From assembly GCF_947623445.1 (NCBI RefSeq), contig NC_135240.1, positions 20,522,001-20,586,000 on the forward strand: a stretch of 64,000 nucleotides of DNA. Direction: 5' to 3'. Each line of letters begins with the position of its first letter. The stretch's first letter is position 1. The DNA comes from Clavelina lepadiformis. Its lineage: Eukaryota; Chordata; Ascidiacea; Aplousobranchia; Clavelinidae. The notes under the pieces were generated by a model that ran no database searches, was not told the origin of the DNA, and saw nothing but the letters and a program-made list of their open reading frames with translations. A program made the position numbers and the translations under genes. This document shows, piece after piece, positions 48,171 to 61,371 of the stretch.

Positions 48171-49116
48171 GCTTTTCTTAGGGGCGCTATACTGTTGTAA
48201 TGACTGTAAATTAAGATTGACAACTTGCAGTTTCAAATGCAATGCCTTCACATCGTGACGTCACCAGACGCGCTGAAAGGCCTTCCCTCTCTTTGTGGCT
48301 TTGGTTCTAAGTATAATTTGGGGCACTGAAATTGTTTGCGGTACAAGAAAAGAGAAAAACGGAAGAATAATATTACAAAATTACAAGTTTAATAGATTTT
48401 GACCTAAAAAGAAGACCTAAAGAAACAATTTGACCGTATTTTGACCTAACGTACCATTTTGACTTTATTTGACCTAATAACTTCTATACCACACGTCGTA
48501 CAAAGCTGAAATTTGTTTTGTGCTTGTTTGATAGCATTCTGAGCAGGTTAAAAAAAAATTGACCATATTGACTTTTGGTTGCCCTAGTGATGAGGAATCA
48601 TTGCTTGGTTTAAGTTGTGCAAATGAATGAACTCATCATCAATTAATCTTATATTTGATGCTCTTATCTGTTTTTATATTTTTTGTGCAAACTACTTGGT
48701 GTGTATATAGTTCAATATATTACATCAATGTACTTAAAAGCTATCGCTATATCTTTTTCCACAAAGTTGATGTTGACTGAACCGTGTTAACCAGATTTTA
48801 AAGTAAAATAAAAAACAGGTTATAGTTTGGCACTCTGAACGTTAACTGTATATTTTTCTTGAGACAACTTTATATCTTTTTCATGATACAAATTTGAATT
48901 TTCTCCAGACTGCAAATTTCCAATTATGCACAGAGATTGCAATTTCCAAAAATAAAAAAATGTGCTTCAAGTAAAAGCTAACTGTGTATTAGTTTTACTA
49001 AAACAGGTATGTAGGGATTAGCATTGTATTTTTTTTAACAGCATAGAAACAGAAGTTTATTGACAACAGTAGACTGCTCATGTTTGCTTGTTTAGTGCTT
49101 CTGAAAAAGGTAACAG

Positions 49117-52100
49117 ATGTCCAGGCAAACTGCATCAAGATCACGCACAGAGAAGGGTGCTAGTCGTGGTGGTGCTGGTTCGCAGTCTGTCACTGCACCA
49201 GCAGTAACAAATGATGTTGTGCCAGGTCGATTAAGCTATGAAGACTGGACACAGCTTATGCAAGATGAGGAAGACACAGGTTTTGTTTGTTCACTTGTGG
49301 AGGAAATTGTGGACCAAGCATTAGAAGGATGCTATCAGAAATACATATGGGAACAAGTGAGCCTTTAAAGTTTTGACTTAGTTTGAACACACCTATGTGT
49401 TCCTTTGTAGTTCTCTTTGCTTATATGTCAGTACTAATGATAATGTACTGATGCAGATGTTGCCCTTCACTGTGCATCAAGCAAAAGATGCATTGCTTCA
49501 AATAGTCCAGTGGCATTTTCTGAGCAGGGATAGCGGAGAAGTTAATATTGTCAATGATCCTGGCTGGAAAGAAGACTCGGTATGGTTACAGGAACTGCAT
49601 CCAGTAGATTATTAAACCTAGCTACGTGCACTTTATAACATATTGAGTGCAATAATTGCATCAGAAGCTAAACAAATCTATATTATTTAGTCTGATTTTT
49701 AATCAGACCTTCTTGTTTGCAAAAGGAACCTGAAGCTGGAGTCATTGATTCCTGGGCTCAAGGCTCAGTGCCAGTGGTAGTTCGGCGTCAGTCATCATCG
49801 GTCCCATCTGTTAGTATGATAAGTGAAGAGCAAACATACTTACAAGGTGTTATTCCTATATTTAATTAGGGTGATATACAAACAATATTTGTTTTGAAAT
49901 CAAATCAGCCTTTTAAATAGTCGCCAAGATTACCACTATTAAGGTAAGCCATTTAAAAAGTGTGTTTACATTGTCTCTGCTTGTCAGTCAAACTGCTGCA
50001 CATTATGAAAGTAAAAAATACAGACCTAAAGTTCAACTTTTTCTCATCTTTACAGGTCAAGGTGATGATCCAAATTTCATTGCTGACTCACTTGTGTCAG
50101 GGACAGAACCTACAGCAACCACAATATCGGATGAGCACACTGATAGCACAGAAAAAACTGTCGAAAAGGAACCAACTGGTTTGTAGCTGGTCATTGTAGT
50201 GTGATATTGGTTTGCAATTATGGTAGTTAGTTTTAAATGTTACGCCTTTCTGTGCAGTGGCCTATGTTAGTCCACAACCACAAAATGATGAAAAAAATAC
50301 AGTGGAGCCAGATTTGGACAGCGTTAAAGTAATTAAAAAGAAAAGACCTTCTTACAAGGTTTGCAACGAAATTTATCCTTAGGAATTATTTAAAGGAATT
50401 GTATTATACATAAAAACAAATAAGAATCATAGTTTGTTTATGATATAAAAAAATTGTTCAATCCCGCTTTACTATTGACTTTATTCAGTGGTGGTTAAAA
50501 TTTAATAAACGCGAAAAGTTTATCATCCTCTAACTTTAAGAACTAATGAAATAATTGATATTTAAATCTTTTCAGAAACATACAGGACGTCTTCCACCAC
50601 CTCAAGTTACTGATTTTGAAACTGTTCCTAAACCACGGCCAACATCTGATAAATCAGAGAGCAGAAATAAATCAGGTAATGTAGACGCTTTATTCATTAA
50701 AATCTATTGAAATTGCATTCTTAAGAGTAATTTAAAGTGAAAACCAAGCGCTAAAATGAGACAAAATTAAACATCTCATGTAGTTGACCAGAAATAAGGA
50801 CAATTTTGTTGTCCTAAGACTTAAGTGCATAACAGGAATATCTTGCATTCGTTAGGCTTAATATTACTTACAGTTGATATCTACTGGTTGAAGACAGATG
50901 CTAAGTAACTATATGTCAGTGACCTCAGTCTTGGGATTGGCTGTTGGTGGTGTCCTAGTATGATACCTTTACCTGCCAGCATTGCCTTTGTAGGTACATG
51001 TCACATCTGATCTTTCTATGTCGAAAATAAACAACTCCTGCAGCTAATCCCCTATATGCGAGAATAGCAAGGTCATATGCAATTTAAATGCAAGCTGTAA
51101 CATCCACCTACATCCATAGTTGATACAATTGCCAACCGTAGCTTATGTTGATATCACATTGTAACATTTACTTCAAATTTGTGATACATTTTTGGCAGCA
51201 TTTGCTTTACTACTAAATGTTGTTGAAAAATTTGTTGTGCGGTGTACAACTTACTCACAACATTTCTTTGGCTTGAGGTGTTTTTTGGCACTTGCCCTCA
51301 CCGGAAGATTGATGTTTTTAAAGTGTGGTGTGCTTTAACACTTTAACGCTCTTTTATGGGTAATTTGTCTTTTTAAGCACCTCTGAACAAAATGCTTTTT
51401 ATTTGATAGATGCTCACCTATCACCATCACAAAAGACACTTCTCAAGGTACAAGCAGGTCGGCCGCCAGGAAACAGAGAAGTTACATTTGATGAGCGTGG
51501 AAATGTTGTTGGTGTAATGAAGTTGAATGCTCACACTTTGCCGATGCATCGGGTAATGCAGTAATCGATGCAATACAGTAGTCTGAAATATTTCAATCCT
51601 TGAAAATTTATGAAATGACAGTAAAGAAATGTGAAATGAAACATCAAGCCAGATGTCTGTTCACAAAAGACAAAAAATGTTGTAATATTGAGTATGATAC
51701 TGCACTTGTTACAGGTTCGTGTTCAATACAGCATAATAGATCCTGAAGCAGAGGCAAATGCACAGCGCTTAGCTGCCATGAGAACTGGTCGAATTCGAAG
51801 GGTTACAAAATCAAAGTGGAAATCAGATGATTCATCTATTATTACAAGGTAACATTCTGTATTATTATTTTAGGGTGTTTTATAGTTATGTTTTTTTTTC
51901 TATGAATAAAGCAAACAGCATCTAAAGTTTACATAATCCTATCAACATAGCCAAAAATATTAGTGAAATCATGTAATTAATTCCAATTTAAATTCTTTAC
52001 GCAGTAATAATTTATACATAAAAGTAATAACGTTTTACAGAAGCTCAGAGGTGGATTCACATAAACCTATGCCACCTGGAGTTTCAGCAACAACTACTTC

Positions 52101-55100
52101 ATATTTTGCCAAAAACACAGTTATCCATCAACAGACGTCAGGTATGCCGTATGTTTAGCAAATATAAAATAGAAAACATCGAAGGCTTAGAAGTAGGTAT
52201 CCTCGGACTAACTGAAGTCTTTGCCCGACCTAACCTTAGCAATGATTCTTTACCACTTGAGCCACAATTGAAGTTTTTTTTTGTGGTTTGCTTTGGAACT
52301 GTTCACTGTGCTAATTGTCATAATTAGCCCTTATTCCTACGAAATTCTCTTGCACATCTGATGATATTATAATGTTATTTGTGTTCTATTTCGTGTGTTT
52401 ATCAACAAGCGTTGTACTATAGTTTGACCGTGTTTAGTATACACGACCCGGTTTTGACTACTTCCGAATTACGTCATTTGTACTACAGCGCTTAACGCGT
52501 TAGTTCTGATATTGTCAGTCTGATATTAGAGTCTGTGATTTTACAGTCTACCGAACGCAGCTCTATTCTGTACTCTGAAAGCAGTAACTCGTTCGTCGAA
52601 AGTCAACATATGTCAATATTCAAATAATTGACAGTTTAGCATTTGGCATTGATGCGAAAACGTCTCTGTTATGAGTTCTGTCAACCAGTAGACGCTCAGT
52701 TAGCACACTGTCACCACTCTTTAAGTCACTGACAGCAATGGATACAACTCAGACTAGTTCAGAGTCTGAAGGAGATGAGGAAGACGATGGTGATGATGAT
52801 TTGTAATTAAATTGATTAATGGATCACTGAACTTTCACGAACCAACCAGGAGTTTAACGTGGGAACGGAAAGACTGGAAGTGTCACATACACTGCAAACG
52901 CGTCAACCTGATTTCCGACAAGCTGTGTACTACTCATACCAAGATGGATTTTTGCCAAATTATCGTTAAAACACTCGTTTTCCTGTTCATTGAGGGACTA
53001 TCTGTCCCTATGTCGTGCCATCAGGCAATGACATTATGCTTCAGTTTTTAAATGACGCAGGACAGATCTACCGCCTAGTAGAACTTCTTCTCTGCTAACT
53101 GAGCGTATTGTTAAGAACTGTTGAGAATTATTGCTTGATTGATTGTTTGCTAATCTGACTCTATAAATATCGCGTTCATTTACCCCTGATAGTGTAGTAC
53201 AAATGACGTAATTCGGAAGTAGTCAAAACTGGGTCGTGTATACTAAACACGGTCAAAATATAGTACAACGCTTGTTGATAAACACAGGAAATAGAACACA
53301 AAAAACATTATAATACCATCAGATCTGCACGATAATTCCGTAGGAAAAAAATATGCTCGCGGTAGAACCCCATGTGACATTACTTTAGGCATCACACAAA
53401 AATAGCATGCTTGGGTAAATAGATTACTAATATTTAGTGTGGTAGTGAAGGTACTAGGTTATATATAAAAGTTAAAAGTAAGGCATCACAAAAAGACACA
53501 TATATCATCACGAACGCATTTAAGAGTAACAAGAGGAATCAATTTTTTTCGATAGATTGAGGTGTTGCTCGTTTCCGAATGTTTGTCGCTGATAGCGAAT
53601 GTGGCCTAGTTAGGTTATGGTGAGGATTGCTTGGCGAGCGACGTCTTTAAAAGATTAGTAGGTGGCGTCCTTGTCGTCCGACGCTTGTCTGGGAAGGCTT
53701 TGTTATCCACCCGCTCGCATGGTGTGCTCTATAGAGAGAAGTATAGTGTCTCGTAAATGCGGTTTGTAGATTCTGCAAGCGAAGTTTGTCAACAGGGGGG
53801 AGGCCATTTCCTCTGTGATTGTGCTTAGCAGAGTTGTTGGTGAGTTTGTTGCATCGTTGCATTTTGATTACGAATTGCATCACACTATGACATTTTGTCA
53901 ACGTAGTCCGACAAACAGCTTCTCAATACACAAACACATAGCATTTAGTAGGACGCGCCCACACGTAATACGAACATGCTACTTGTTGAAGGGCCAGAAT
54001 GACCACAGAATGCCTTACATGAGCAAGGGTCGCTTATGCATTGCCCACAAGCATTATAACAATAGAGTAGCACTGACCACAGTTTATGTACCTCTGAGTC
54101 CTAAACTCTAACCACTGGGTTACACTCTCATTTTTTTAATTCATCTGTTAGGTGTTTATAATACCACTCATATAGGTGGGCAGTACCGAATTACTGTACC
54201 GCGTTACTTTTTCAGTACCGATACCGTCGGCACTTTTGGAAAAAAGTACCGAATCTTTGTACCAAATTCCTTTTTTCAAGAAATTTTAGTCGATCCCGGT
54301 ACTCGGTACTTTTCACGTGATAATTTAAAAATTTTAAGATATATGTTTTCAAAAATACATGTTAATTAATCCTTAATACTAATTATGGCATTAGTTGATC
54401 TTTTTTAATCTAAAAATGTCAAGTAAAATTGCAAGCGATTAACATCACATATGTTTTGACCTGGGCTAATCTTTACCGGGGGCATAGTTGCGGCAAACAT
54501 TGCATTTGCAGCAGCATCTTTTACACAAAAAGTACCAGTATCGAACTACTTTTTTATAATAGTACCAAATACCGGTACCATCGGTACATTTTTTGCCAAC
54601 TACCAGTACCGACGGCTCTTTCAAAATACCGACTGACCACCCATTATGCTGATGATGGTTACTATTTTTGGATTATTAAATTTCTTTACAGAGTCTGTTA
54701 AATTTTCAAGGTGTGTTTACAAATTATCAGCAGGTCATCATTTATACTGTGTCGTTTCTAACATTTGGCTTCAATTTATTGGCCTATTAGCACCAATTTT
54801 TTATGTCAACATCAAATGATAAATCAATACACAAACACATAGCTTTTAGTACGACGCCCCCGCATGTAATACCAACATACTACTTGTTGTAGGGCCAGAA
54901 TCATCTCCAAGGAATATTCCTTCTGCAAGTCAAATCAAAAAATCTCGAGAAGCCCGAATTGATCCGTTACCACCCTCTCTTATTGACACGATCGATGCAT
55001 CACCCGGGGTCATCATCAGAGAAGGAGATCACGTCAAAGAAGGTCCAGATGAGAAGACTGCAATGAGAATAGGTCCTGCCGATTACCACTTAAAGGAATG

Positions 55101-55266
55101 CAAGCAGCCAGTCCTCCGATTGCTTGGCAGGAAATCAGCAGCATTGCGTCCTACTATAGACCCACAAGATGTTGTACAAAATGTGACGACCTCAAATACA
55201 GTTTCGACATTAGCTATAAAACATCCCCTTCCACCTATTGGGACTTCTCAAACAGCAGGAAATTAA
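49117..55266 (+). CDS. C2orf81: C2orf81 homologue (DUF4639 protein of unknown function), ten exons
   Basis: Exons: 49117-49356, 49457-49579, 49726-49846, 50056-50178, 50258-50358, 50576-50675, 51410-51552, 51715-51848, 52041-52141, 54893-55266 (1560 nt, 519 aa; human about 615). The N-terminal third matches C2orf81 clearly: VVPGRLSYEDWTQL, CYQKYIWEQ, PFTVHQAKDALLQIVQW then HFLSRDSGE, and DSWAQGSVPVV. EVTFDERGNVVGV in exon 7 matches the later conserved block. The rest is charged and probably disordered. There is no signal peptide or membrane segment. Function is unknown; the human gene is reported as testis-enriched. Exon 1 begins directly after CAG, so the start may follow a splice acceptor. 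Intron 9 (2.75 kb) contains a foldback element, a hAT-like MITE and a duplicated copy of its own acceptor. Confidence 0.92.
52333..53347. mobile_element. 1-kb foldback element with about 155-bp inverted arms
   Basis: The arm at 52333-52487 is repeated in reverse at 53193-53347 with roughly 90 percent identity; shared words include GACCGTGTTTAGTATACACG and TCCGAATTACGTCATTTGTA. The interior of about 700 bp is different and has a short acidic open frame (SSESEGDEEDDGDD at about 52755). No transposase family is recognisable and no clear target duplication was found. It lies in C2orf81 intron 9. Confidence 0.85.
53923..54901. repeat. 78-bp direct repeat that includes the C2orf81 exon 10 acceptor
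   Basis: 53923-54000 and 54824-54901 are gap-free copies with eight mismatches (about 90 percent). Both begin TCAATACACAAACACATAGC and end AGGGCCAGAAT. The second copy contains the real acceptor (TTGTTGTAG then GGCCAGAA); the first has TTGTTGAAG at that place. The 823 bp between them include a GGTACC-rich MITE. Confidence 0.88.
54175..54641. mobile_element. GGTACC-rich hAT-like element, copy 2
   Basis: It starts GGTGGGCAGTACCGAATTAC and ends AAAATACCGACTGACCACC, imperfect inverted termini. The interior follows copy 1 (29290-29786) closely, including TTTTTTCAAGAAATTTTAG and CAAAAATACATGTTAATTAA. Target duplications are eroded. It is non-coding and lies in C2orf81 intron 9. Confidence 0.85.
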
Positions 55267-55492
55267 AGTGTTTGCCAGCGAATGAAAATTTCTTGGCGAT
55301 ACTGTTGTGTTGTATTGAATAAGTCATACACATCAGCTTTTATTGTTATTTTTATATGTGTAACCTGGAAGATAGCATATATGACTTATTACTATTACGT
55401 TGCCTGATTTATTGTTTACACTTTTGCACAATGCAAATTAATTGCATACGACATCGCATTTATAAAAAAATAAGTAAACCATAAGTTATATA

Positions 55493-55498
55493 AATAAA
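55493..55498 (+). terminator. candidate poly(A) signal for C2orf81
   Basis: AATAAA lies about 227 bases after the stop codon at 55264-55266 and before the next mobile element at 55660. The placement is reasonable but unproven. Confidence 0.4.
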
Positions 55499-55659
55499 CC
55501 GAGATGTACTGTTATTGTATTGTGAGGTTGGATGCCATTTTTTTATCTTCAAAATCATAAAATATAATTTTGTATAATTGACATAAAAACATAGTCAACA
55601 AAAAACGTCGCTTTTAAGCTTTTGTAATGACTGCTACCCTACAGGTGTAACCGTAATGG

Positions 55660-56094
55660 CAAAGGTGGGTAGTACCACGGTATTATAGTACCGAATGACT
55701 GTACTGTGGTACTTTATGGAAAAATTACCAAATTCACTTTTTCAAGAAATAGAAGTCGGTCTTGGTACTTTTAAATTGATTACTTCAAATTTTTGCGAAG
55801 TATGTTTGTCTAAACTTCTTAAAGCCAATTTTACCACTTTTTGTTCTTTTCTAATCTACAAATAACTAATAACCTCGCAAGGAGTGGGTTCACATCTTTT
55901 TTGACTTAAAATAACCTCGCTGGGTCTTAATAGTGGAAAAAATGCACTTGCAACAGGATCTGCTGTACAAAAAGTACAGGAACCTAACTACCTTTTTGAA
56001 ATAGTACCGAAAACCAGAACCTTCGGTACATTTTTTGCTAAGTTCTGGTACTTGGTACCAACGGTACTTTTAAAGTACTGACTGCCCACCTGTG
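55660..56094. mobile_element. GGTACC-rich hAT-like element, copy 3
   Basis: The left end CAAAGGTGGGTAGTACC and right end GTACTGACTGCCCACCTGTG form imperfect inverted repeats. Flanking 8-mers CGTAATGG (55652-55659) and CTAAATGG (56095-56102) agree at six of eight bases, as expected for an aged hAT target duplication. It lies between the convergent C2orf81 and NRBF2 genes. Confidence 0.85.
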
Positions 56095-56419
56095 CTAAAT
56101 GGAAAGTACAAATACCAAAATGATGAATTTTTTTTGATGTACAGTAAATGAGTAAAGTAATACAAATAGATTATGGTACTACATTAGACATAATTCCTTG
56201 GCAATCTAATGTGCAGAAGAAGGGCAAGTAGGTAATTTAAAAAAAATATTAGTTGAAATGCCATCTTTCCATAAATTTTAAAGTTACCAATTAAACATGC
56301 AATTGGTTCTGAAGAATAGTAGGTTAGCTATTTGCATACATCGCTTGTTCTGTATGCCATGAAAGCATTAAAATCGAGAAAAAGGATTCGTTTTGAACCT
56401 CAAACTTCAATTTCTAATA

Positions 56420-56560
56420 CAAGGGTGGGCAAATATTTTTGACTCTAAATCCCAGAAAAGTAGAGTTACAAAAATATCACATGGTGTAAAGACAAATTAA
56501 ATATAGCAACGAAGAAAAATTCTCAATTTCTGTAAAATAAAGCCACAGTATTTCCCTTAC
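56420..56560. mobile_element. one end of a hAT-type element
   Basis: CAAGGGTGGGCAAATATTTT followed by TGACTCTAAATCCCAGAAAAG resembles the widespread hAT start CAGGGGTGGGCAAACTTTTT. No matching opposite end was found, so the right limit is a guess. It sits in the NRBF2 downstream region. Confidence 0.4.
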
Positions 56561-56916
56561 ACAACATAGTGCACCAAGCTAATGTAAAAATATTTAACGG
56601 TAGCATAAAATAAAAGTGGCCATTTAATAAAATGGTTTATAAGTCCAATGATCTGCTATGCTTGAAAATAAATGCAAAACATACTATTTCAAAAGTGCAA
56701 ATTACTGTTCTTTGCTTGAAAATGGCTTTACCAAGAACTCAACCTAAAACGAGCTAGAATACTTAAATATTCAGGAGCAAACTTAACCTGATCCCAGCAG
56801 TTAAGAAACATTTCATTACAAACACAACAACAGAAAAATATACACAGAAAACACAGGTCCAATTTGAAAAAATAGCAAAATGATAAAAAAGTGAGTGATA
56901 AAACAATGCTATAAAC

Positions 56917-59900
56917 TTATTGCACCGAACGAGAGGCGACATTAATTGAAGATTCTTCCATTTCTTCATATCGGACAGATGTTAAGTTTGTGGATGTTTT
57001 TTTCCTATTCATATGAGATGAAGCGTCTGTTACATCCTTCGTGTTGCTAACATCCTTTGCCTCAATTGTACAACTTGCATCTCCATTCTTTACGTCTTTC
57101 AAGACAGGTTTTGGATCTTCCAGCATTGCATTCCTGATCTGATGCTGGATTAATGGCTCATTAAAATCAAAATAACATGGCTCTTGTAAAATAGAGGATG
57201 GTTCTACGTAACGATAATCTTCAACTACAAAGTGAGGGACTTCATTGCTTTCAACAGCTTCTACATGAAACAAAAATTGGGCATCAAGGAGTTTTGTATA
57301 GTGAAGGCTAGGTTACTTGCTAAAAGAACAAATTAAAATAAAACTGATATCGTTATAAGTATTTCCTGGAACCTATTAGGTTAACAAGCTATCACTGTAT
57401 TTTGTGTAAAGATAAACCTTTTTACCTAATGAAGTCATAGTTACATGCAAGAATAGTGTAAGCAAACTGTCACAAAGATTTTAATTATATCAGAGTTTGG
57501 AAGATTAAAAATTAGTGTTTCACAGTACTTGTATAGAATTTTTGTCATACATTGCTGTTGTTGCAAGTTGCATTGCATTGTACTAATTTGCAATCAATGT
57601 TATTAATAGTTGAACTCACCAGGCATGAGTTGGCTGGCATCCAACTTGTTATTTAATTCTTTCACTTCAAAGAGCAATGCTTCATTGTCATCACGTAATG
57701 ACCTTTAATTTATTAATTACGGAAATAAAATGATGATGATGGCTGAACCGTATAAACCCAGCATAATCAGTACATAGTAAAAAAATTATAGGATGGCACT
57801 CTAGGATTAACTTTAACTTTTAATGCCTCTACACAAGCTTTTGCAAATATAAGATTGCTTCATCAGATGTACTGATCTTGCTTTTTTATTTTACTATATA
57901 CAAATAAAATGGTATCTGTTAGTAGTAGAAATTTATGTTAATGGTAATTTTACCCTTTAAAATTACGACGAAAAATGCAGAAAAACTCAACTCAAGATAG
58001 CTGAAACCTAGGCAACATACCGATTCTCTTTTTCAAGCCGTTCCTTGTCTTTTTGAATGTCTAAAACAATTCTTTTGAGCTGTTCATTTTGAACTTTTAA
58101 TTCCTCAATCCTGTCTACATCTGCTTTGGGATATTTTTTGCGATGCTTATTATATACAGCCTCTTTTGGTGATCCATTCAAAAACTGTAAAGAGTATACG
58201 GGATAAAAAATATGTAGCTTAATGCAGATAACTGCAAATACCCACCTAATCATAAAGGTAATAGTAAAATAAGATAAGAAACAATAAATGCATTAAATTT
58301 TTAAATCAGCCATAATACAAGAATGAAGTGTAATAATATAAAAAGGAGTAAAATACATAGAAAAATAGAATACAAAAATGCAGTGTGATAATATGTTAAA
58401 AATTTCATTAAATTTTTGGATTTCATACTCCGATCAGGAACTAAAGTGATTGTCTGACACATGTTGATTATGTACATACTCCAAAAAAAATTTATCCCTT
58501 TGTTGTATTAATTACAATAGTTTGGCAAAGCAAAACTAATTCAACACTTCCCATGTCAAATCAGAAACTTTTGCTAGAAGTACAGTATTAAATATGAAAA
58601 ATTCGTTTAAACAAATGGCATCTTCAATGTCATGGATGATATCAAACATTGTTATTATGCCCACCTAAATCCACCGACAGAATTTCCAAGCTACCCTGAG
58701 TTTAGTTACTTCCATGGCACTGATGGAGAAAAAAACCAACTTAGCTTTCCTCAAATTATTTAAAACGTCTTTAATGATCACAGTGTGATTTTGCCTTTAC
58801 AAATTAAAACACTTAGAAAGCATTTGTATATTATTCCACCAGTTAAAAAATTTCATTCTCTGTTTACTAGCTAGCTAGCTTTTAGCAAAGTTATTTCTAC
58901 AGAGAATACAAGCTTTTGTTCACTGCTAAAATTGAGCAGCAAGGCAAATTAGTAAAGCCTATAAAAAACTTAATGTTTTTGTGAAATTACAATTTTGGTG
59001 AGTTGTCACTGAGTGTTCTTAAATAGCCAGACTGGATGATATTAATACCTGTTACAGTACAAGTCTTACTTGCAACAATGAATCTGGTTCTCTTTCTGTG
59101 AATTCATGTGAAAAATTATGATCTGGCTTAGATTTTTCCTTCAGATCTGTCAGTGTCTGTGAATTGAGTTGTACTTCAATGAACTCTTCCTTTGCAATAT
59201 TTTGGTTTAAAGCCGTACCAATTACTTCTGTGAAAAAGGCAGATAACAACAAAGTTGAACTGTATATGTAAAACTCACACATACAAGAAACACTACAATA
59301 CAATCCCATCATTCCTATTACCTTGCTCTATTCTGTTTAGTTCTACTTGACGACCACAATGGTTTAAAAAGTAATCATATTGAAGTTGCAGACACTGTAG
59401 ACTCTAAAATCATGTAAAATCAAATTAGAATGTTGAATGAGAATGATTGCACAATTATTAAACTTTCTTAAGGCGAGGGGCAGTCACAAAAAGAATTTAA
59501 CTTCAAATCAAAAACAATTTCTGTAATAGTCTACTATGCAAACATTTTTAATAATATTTAATTATTAATTACCTATTACCAAGACATTGTCGCAAACTAT
59601 GACGAAAATGATGGTAGTCACAGTAAGTCACTACACAATTATGATGTCACAATGTAAAATTCATATTTATGAAAGGGATACATAAACTTCCCACAATATG
59701 TCATAATTTCTTTATCCCTGGACTTAGGAAAGCCTTTTACATGACTTAAACTCAGTGATGATTCCTCATTGCTCGAGTTCCAGATACCGAGCTAACCTTG
59801 GGCAAGTTCTGATAGACACCCACACACAGCGGGTAAAATTAGATGTTAGGCTTCATCTCACTGAGATCAATCTTCGCTATTGCTGATAGCCTCGACAGGT

Positions 59901-61098
59901 AATGAAATTTTCCATAAGGATGAAAAAGTTTCAATAATAACACTCATATGCGAACTGCTATCTCCTACTGTATGACCGTTCTATGTTAAACGTACAAATC
60001 GCCTGCAATTAATCATCTATATGTGAGATCATATTCAATCCAAATGCAATAGCTAAAACTTACACATTACAACACGTCCACGATTCAAACAGCAGTCAGC
60101 ACTAATATTAATTTCACATTGAAACGTCATAATAAGTGGAAAATTTGCAACACGTTTTTGAAAATTATTGCTTATTGTAGATACTACTATATATACATAC
60201 TGACAATTTTTCTTTCATTTAAGGTTAAATTGCTTTAGTACTTAGCCTCCCTTAAAAACATAAGTGCAGCAAACTAGTAGCGTATCCTAAAGAGTTTTAT
60301 TTTACTATCGCATTTTAAAAACAACTTATCATAAGCTTCAGCTTAAGCTTCGTTGTGAGTAAATGATTATGCACTGTGTTTTTCAAAATAAATAAGCAAG
60401 GGTTTATGAAGAGTGTTCAAATTCAGCAAGTGAAATTAATATAAACTAAAAAGATTAAGAAAATTCTATCAATCATGGTGCAATCACTTTGACACAAGAT
60501 GTTGTTTCCATTGCCTTTGATATAAAATCACGTGCAAGTTGATAATACTTCAAAGCTCCATCCCAGTCGCCACTTTCAAGACACTTTTGTGCTTTTCTTT
60601 CATTCAAGTGTGCCTAATTAAAGCAGCACAGTTAACGAAATAAATAAAAAATGTTGATGACTACAATGGATAAACTTCTAATTTTTATAGCTGGTATGAA
60701 TGTAAGAGAAAATTAACACTGCCTAGTCCAATCAGATGACTGGGGATGGGAAACTAAAGACTTCAAACCATGATTATAAAACTAAAATGTGAACTTTACT
60801 AAACTTTTAAATGAACCGTAGTAGAAAGTACATGGGATATAACATGAGTCTTTTCAATGTGTCCAAAGCACATTGATTGACAATGCACAAACAAATATAA
60901 AATCAGTTTAATTTGATTTTAAAACAAGATTTTAAAAGTTTGCACAAAGAGTTTAACACTCAGTACAGCATTAAATGTTAACATTTGCTTGTATAGCTTC
61001 CAGAAAAAAACTGTTCCGTAGACTGTAAACCATACCAGGCCGGATAATTGTGTATAGAACCTTACCTTATTCAAAGGCATTTCCTGAAATTCATTCAT
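56917..61098 (-). CDS. NRBF2: NRBF2 homologue, autophagy PI3KC3 complex I regulator, seven exons
   Basis: Coding-order exons: 61098-61066, 60613-60488, 59403-59322, 59227-59070, 58184-58021, 57702-57620, 57260-56917 (990 nt, 329 aa; human 287). Residues 1-80 form the MIT-like helical hairpin: MNEFQEMPLNK joins AHLNERKAQKCLESGDWDGA and LARDFISKAMETT, then LQCLQLQYDYFLNHCGRQ. REPDSLLQ near residue 130 matches the conserved DPDTLLYLLQ motif of NRBF2. Exons 5-6 encode a coiled coil (RIEELKVQNEQLKRIVLDIQ, then KDKERLEKENRSLRDDNEAL). The C-terminal 115 residues are acidic/Ser-rich and lineage-specific. In vertebrates NRBF2 binds ATG14 through MIT and dimerises the VPS34 complex through the coil. 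The exon 2 donor could be after TGT or AAA, six bases apart. An upstream in-frame ATG exists, but the chosen start matches the family length. Confidence 0.9.
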
Positions 61099-61371
61099 GA
61101 CAAAAATATAAGCAGTTTTACTGGTTATACATTTCAAATCTGCAAGCCATTCAAAAGTCGTAAGTGTAGTTCAAACAATGGCAATAAAATTTGGTGTACA
61201 ATCTATTTCCAAAATTAAAACCATGGGCAGTTTATAACAAACTGCAAGTGTACTGACAGATTTGTCACTAACTTTTTGGTGACAAATCCAAACAGTAAAC
61301 TGATACACTGTATTTCTTTTGAGATAGAAACGAAAAAGTATATGCCTATAAAATTATATTAGTGGCAAATA

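Larger units (their letters stand above)
44649..49116. other. divergent intergenic region between FKBP6 and C2orf81
   Basis: This 4.5-kb AT-rich region must contain both promoters, but no specific site can be named. A stretch near 46010-46200 reads RIVFQQDGTASHIS on the plus strand, reminiscent of a mariner-type QQDG block, but stops surround it. A perfect hairpin (46713-46742) and a tRNA-like segment (48096-48170) are listed separately. TTTGACC words recur four times at 48360-48480. Confidence 0.5.
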
